From: Dehalobacter sp. CP | GTDB lineage: Bacteria; Bacillota_B; Desulfitobacteriia; Desulfitobacteriales; Syntrophobotulaceae | DNA length: 64,000 nt | Direction: 5' to 3' | Assembly: GCA_009910795.1 (NCBI GenBank) | Contig: VMEE01000052.1 | Location: forward strand, 186,001-250,000 | Shown here: piece by piece, positions 61,260-64,000 of the stretch | Layout: each line of letters starts with the position of its first letter | Numbering within the stretch: the first letter of the stretch is position 1 | Notes under the pieces: generated by a model | Told to the model about the DNA's origin: nothing | Seen by the model: the letters and a program-made list of their open reading frames with translations, nothing else | Databases searched by the model: none | Program-made: the position numbers and the translations under genes

Positions 61260-61790
61260 ATGATTTTCAAGGAAACCAAACTTCCGGGCGCCTTTTTAAT
61301 CGAAATTGATCCTTTGCACGATGAAAGGGGTTTTTTTGCCAGAACATGGTGTTCGCAGGAATTCTCAGAACGAGGATTAAATCCAAACCTGGCCCAGTGC
61401 AGTATTTCCTATAACTATAGCAAGGGGACTTTGCGGGGAATGCACTTTCAGACACATCCATATGAAGAGGCAAAATTGGTAAGATGTACAAAAGGCCGTA
61501 TCTTTGATGTGATTGTTGATCTAAGAAGTTCTTCCTCAACTTATAAACAATGGCTTGGGGTCGAAATATCTGTGGAAAACAGAAACATGCTTTATGTTCC
61601 TGAAGGCTTTGCACATGGTTTTCAGACCTTAGAGGACGAAACAGAGGTTTTTTATCAAATTACGCAGTATTATCATCCGGACCATGCAAGCGGATTTAAG
61701 TATGATGATACGTCTTTTAACATCCAATGGCCGCTTCCAATATCATCGATCTCTGTAAGGGATTCATCTTATCCAGATTATGAGGCTTAA
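61260..61790 (+). CDS. rfbC: RfbC-like sugar 3,5-epimerase
   Basis: 176 residues; ATG 61260 follows the previous stop codon directly. RmlC cupin motifs: LIEIDPLHDERGFFARTW, the catalytic His in TLRGMHFQTHPYEEAKLVRCTKGRIFDVIVDLR, and YVPEGFAHGFQTLEDETEVFYQIT. It should epimerise a 4-keto sugar nucleotide at C3 and/or C5. Within this operon the substrate is probably the C-methylated CDP-4-keto sugar rather than dTDP-4-keto-rhamnose. A separate ketoreductase is not obvious next to it. It overlaps the convergent minus-strand gene by 4 nt. Confidence 0.88.
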   Translation: MIFKETKLPGAFLIEIDPLHDERGFFARTWCSQEFSERGLNPNLAQCSISYNYSKGTLRGMHFQTHPYEEAKLVRCTKGRIFDVIVDLRSSSSTYKQWLGVEISVENRNMLYVPEGFAHGFQTLEDETEVFYQITQYYHPDHASGFKYDDTSFNIQWPLPISSISVRDSSYPDYEA

Positions 61791-62494
61791 GAAAAATCAA
61801 AATGGAAGAATTGCTGTGACCAGGGCTTGTCGCTTGATTTGGTATGGATGGCACCTAGATCATCCCGGAAAACAACATGGCGATCGGGAATGTCTTGTTC
61901 ATAAACGAGTGTATTTATACCAAGGGAAACATAATCTCCAATATGCGCATCTCCAATAACCGAGGAGTTGGGCAAAAGAGATGTACCTTTGCCAAGCTGC
62001 GGATATATGCCATGGTGTGCACCAACTGTACAACCTTGAGTGACAACAAGGAAATCAGAGTAGGTTGCTTTTCCGAGTACCGTCCCGATCAGGTGTATAA
62101 ACAAAAAAATATCGGGGAGGTTTGTGTCATACATACAGTTGAAACTATGCAGGGACTTGTTCAAATAGAAAAGTTTTGCCGCGAGATTTTCATCCCCGTT
62201 TTCTTTCCAGACCGAATTGGACAAAAGCCAAAGAAATACAGCATATTGGTCGGAATGAAGATGATTGAGATAACATTCACCTTTGTTACAGTATGAATTT
62301 AAAGTAATATGCTTAAAACAATAATCGATACGATCTAGAGCTAAGTCAAATGCTTTATGATATTTATCAAGGTCAACAGTCTTTTTGTCAGGGAAAAAAT
62401 GAGATAGTTGTAGCAGTACATACTGCTGGAATTCCTTGTACTCCAATGAAAGATTCATAACATTACTAACCACCTTATACTGAATTTTTGCCAT
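61787..62494 (-). CDS. Hexapeptide-repeat acetyltransferase (serine acetyltransferase-like)
   Basis: 235 residues from the ATG at 62494, which lacks a ribosome site. The N-terminal ~120 residues are helical; the C-terminal part has left-handed beta-helix repeats (VVTQGCTVGAHHGIYPQLGKGTSLLPNSSVIGDAHIGDYVSLGINTLV), as in serine and sugar O-acetyltransferases. Its place next to surface-sugar genes suggests modification of a nucleotide sugar or glycan. Upstream, at 62565-62455, another frame has a very good ribosome site and a TTG start. It ends within this gene, so a frameshift near 62460-62490 may have split a longer original reading frame. Confidence 0.75.
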   Translation of the reverse strand: MAKIQYKVVSNVMNLSLEYKEFQQYVLLQLSHFFPDKKTVDLDKYHKAFDLALDRIDYCFKHITLNSYCNKGECYLNHLHSDQYAVFLWLLSNSVWKENGDENLAAKLFYLNKSLHSFNCMYDTNLPDIFLFIHLIGTVLGKATYSDFLVVTQGCTVGAHHGIYPQLGKGTSLLPNSSVIGDAHIGDYVSLGINTLVYEQDIPDRHVVFRDDLGAIHTKSSDKPWSQQFFHFDFS

Positions 62495-62565
62495 TCTTGT
62501 ATTGTAAAGACTGTATTTGAACGCACTAAGAAATCTTCAATATCAGCCAACGATGATGCATTCAA
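62455..62565 (-). pseudogene. Possible displaced N-terminus of the acetyltransferase gene
   Basis: A 36-codon frame starts at TTG 62565 on the minus strand, 7 nt after AAAGGAGG, and encodes a typical helical N terminus (NASSLADIEDFLVRSNTVF) before ending at 62457-62455, inside the acetyltransferase gene in a different frame. A real frameshift or a separate small peptide are both possible. Confidence 0.4.
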
Positions 62566-62689
62566 TTCTAAGCCTCCTTTGAGAAAAATTGTATTTTAAA
62601 TATTATCCAAGATCTAAAATTTTAGAAATATATTGATAAAATGTTATCTATATATCGATATAAAATTAAACGATTAAGGAGATATTATT

Positions 62690-63754
62690 ATGAAACTAAA
62701 CGATGCATTTAAACGGATTTCCAAAAATGAATTATTAAGAGAAAGTGTTATTGATCTTTGTAGGAAAGTTGAAGACTACCTTGAATATGAAGGAGATATT
62801 AGAGAAGAGATTACTGGTCCGATCCTAGATGAAATGTATTGTAGTAATAGTATAATAAGAAAGCAATTACAAAATGGTCTGATTTTCGACTTCTTCTATA
62901 GGACAAAAATCGCAAGAGATTTTATTTTATCTAAACCAAAATTGCCAGATCATGTTTGGGAGCCGCAAACCACAAAATTATTGATACATTTGTCTAAGAA
63001 AGCTAACAATGTAATTATAGGCGGCGCTTATTTCGGAGATCAGACAATTATTTTGTGCAAGGAGCTCTCTTCTAAAGGTGGAATTTGTCACGCATTTGAG
63101 CCGAATTCCGATCAGTTTGAACGATTAAATCACAATGCAAAAATAAATGAATTGAATAATTTGAGGTCTTGGAATCAACCGTTGTGGTGTGATAGTAATA
63201 GTCAACTTAATTTAGTAGGGGAAGATTCTTATGCATTTGTTCAAAAGGTATCCTTTGACAAAAAAAATTCTGAACCAGCCCAAGGATTACAAACAATTTC
63301 AATTGATGACTACATTCTAAGAGAAGGTATTGGCATGGTTGATTTAATAATGCTGGATATAGAAGGTGCAGAAGAAAATGTTTTACGTGGGGCTTCCAAT
63401 CTATTAAAGCAGCATCCTTCTGTTCCGACGATAGTTTTTGAAGTCCATAAAAATTATGTTAACTGGGATAATGGTTTAGAAAATAGTGATATAGTCTGTT
63501 TTCTTAAATCGTGTGGATATGGCCACATATATGCTATAAGAGATTATAATTCTAACGTGAACATGGGGGAAAGTCCAATTGAATTAATACCATGCGATCG
63601 GGTTTATTTAGAAGGTCCTCCTCATGGCTTTAATATGATAGCGGTGAAAGATCAGAGCATAGTTATGGAGGAAAATTTTAGAATATGTTATGATGTCAGC
63701 CCAAAACTTTTAAAACATAAGGATCCTAAAATACACAGTCCTCTTTATTTATAA
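62690..63754 (+). CDS. FkbM-family methyltransferase
   Basis: 354 residues, TAAGGAG before ATG 62690. The FkbM domain (~100-310) includes VIIGGAYFGDQTIILCKELSSKG as SAM loop, CHAFEPNSDQFERLNHNAK with the acidic ribose contact, and VDLIMLDIEGAEENVLRGASNLL, the family's DIEGxE motif. FkbM enzymes O-methylate sugars or peptides and are common in surface-glycan loci. The codon use is clearly more AT-rich than in the genes to the left (for example the flagellar operon), which suggests recent acquisition. Its end overlaps the minus-strand epimerase gene by 10 nt. Confidence 0.9.
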   Translation: MKLNDAFKRISKNELLRESVIDLCRKVEDYLEYEGDIREEITGPILDEMYCSNSIIRKQLQNGLIFDFFYRTKIARDFILSKPKLPDHVWEPQTTKLLIHLSKKANNVIIGGAYFGDQTIILCKELSSKGGICHAFEPNSDQFERLNHNAKINELNNLRSWNQPLWCDSNSQLNLVGEDSYAFVQKVSFDKKNSEPAQGLQTISIDDYILREGIGMVDLIMLDIEGAEENVLRGASNLLKQHPSVPTIVFEVHKNYVNWDNGLENSDIVCFLKSCGYGHIYAIRDYNSNVNMGESPIELIPCDRVYLEGPPHGFNMIAVKDQSIVMEENFRICYDVSPKLLKHKDPKIHSPLYL

Positions 63755-64000
63755 GATTTTAAAAACGTATTGGGTTGATTTCGCTGATACTTCAAGATAA
63801 GGTCTTTTATCAATATCAGAGGATCTGAAGGTGTATAATGAAATTCTTTGGAGATACGATCAATGTTGATCTTAGGGAAAGTAACCGGGACAGCATGGTC
63901 CGCGACGTGTATTTTGCAACAGGTAAGTTTCTGAAGAAGATCTGCGATCATTAGATGTGAGATATTCTGACCGGATGCCACATTATAGGTCTTTTGTTTT
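63745..64000 (-). CDS. NAD-dependent sugar epimerase/dehydratase, C-terminal part (cut by window edge)
   Basis: The frame is open to the right edge. It encodes the last ~84 residues of an SDR-type sugar nucleotide enzyme: TYNVASGQNISHLMIADLL, the conserved YNVASG-type strand, and a C-terminal INIDRISKEFHYTPSDPLILIKDLILKY, where the substrate tail binds. The NAD-binding half lies beyond the window. It belongs to the glycan locus; the exact reaction is not determinable from this part. Confidence 0.75.
   Translation of the reverse strand, partial: KQKTYNVASGQNISHLMIADLLQKLTCCKIHVADHAVPVTFPKINIDRISKEFHYTPSDPLILIKDLILKYQRNQPNTFLKSYK

Overview
The window looks like the chromosome of an anaerobic, flagellated member of the Clostridia, most like the Peptococcaceae / Desulfitobacterium-Dehalobacter group. 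This placement is an inference from gene content: a selenocysteine formate dehydrogenase, NuoEF-coupled [FeFe] hydrogenase, fragments of a corrinoid methyltransfer pathway, CIRCE-controlled groESL, and a Bacillus-type flgM-flgN-flgK-flgL-yviE-fliW-csrA cluster. No 16S rRNA gene, conventional tRNA gene, complete insertion sequence or CRISPR array was seen.

Layout. 1-2035: end of the t6A tRNA-modification operon (tsaB, rimI, tsaD), followed by an AT-rich gap with three DnaA boxes. 2381-8245: 5-formyl-THF cyclo-ligase followed by NuoE-like, NuoF-like and selenocysteine-containing catalytic subunits of a soluble NAD(P)-linked formate dehydrogenase. The UGA at 6626-6628 is read through, and a bSECIS hairpin lies just after it. 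8490-13315: NYN protein, S1-fold protease, small membrane proteins, MarR-DegV pair, ArsR regulator. 13393-15858: four-domain sulfur-transfer flavoprotein. 16059-19285: mobA, an atypical P-II protein, groES-groEL. 19514-19800: a tiny holin-like toxin gene with type I toxin-antitoxin RNA architecture. 20132-23527: YmaF-like protein, anchored lipoprotein-like protein, hpt, guaA.

23.6-29.4 kb is a decayed accessory stretch. Intact PucR-type regulator, URO-D methyltransferase and MFS transporter genes sit among remnants of a COG0523 GTPase, a corrinoid protein, another PucR regulator and an unidentified gene tail. At 29500-29735 (minus) there is a structured RNA gene with a tRNA-like T-arm and CCA end, its own promoter and a terminator. 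30.2-31.7 kb holds two small paralogous membrane proteins and a prepilin peptidase. 32.0-36.1 kb encodes an electron-bifurcating-type [FeFe] hydrogenase. It converges on an SLC13/ArsB-like transporter that sits behind a c-di-GMP-I riboswitch and terminator.

37.7-64.0 kb is a motility and surface-glycan region. It has two nucleotide-sugar routes: dTDP-sugar (rfbA, rfbB, DegT aminotransferase, NeuD acetyltransferase) and CDP-branched sugar (rfbF, rfbG, C-methyltransferase, epimerase). Five family 2 glycosyltransferases, two of them with TPR-like tails, surround cheR, motAB and the flgM-to-csrA operon. The position of the sugar genes where flagellin normally follows csrA suggests a flagellin glycosylation island. 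AT content rises towards 64 kb, where an FkbM methyltransferase and a truncated epimerase lie.
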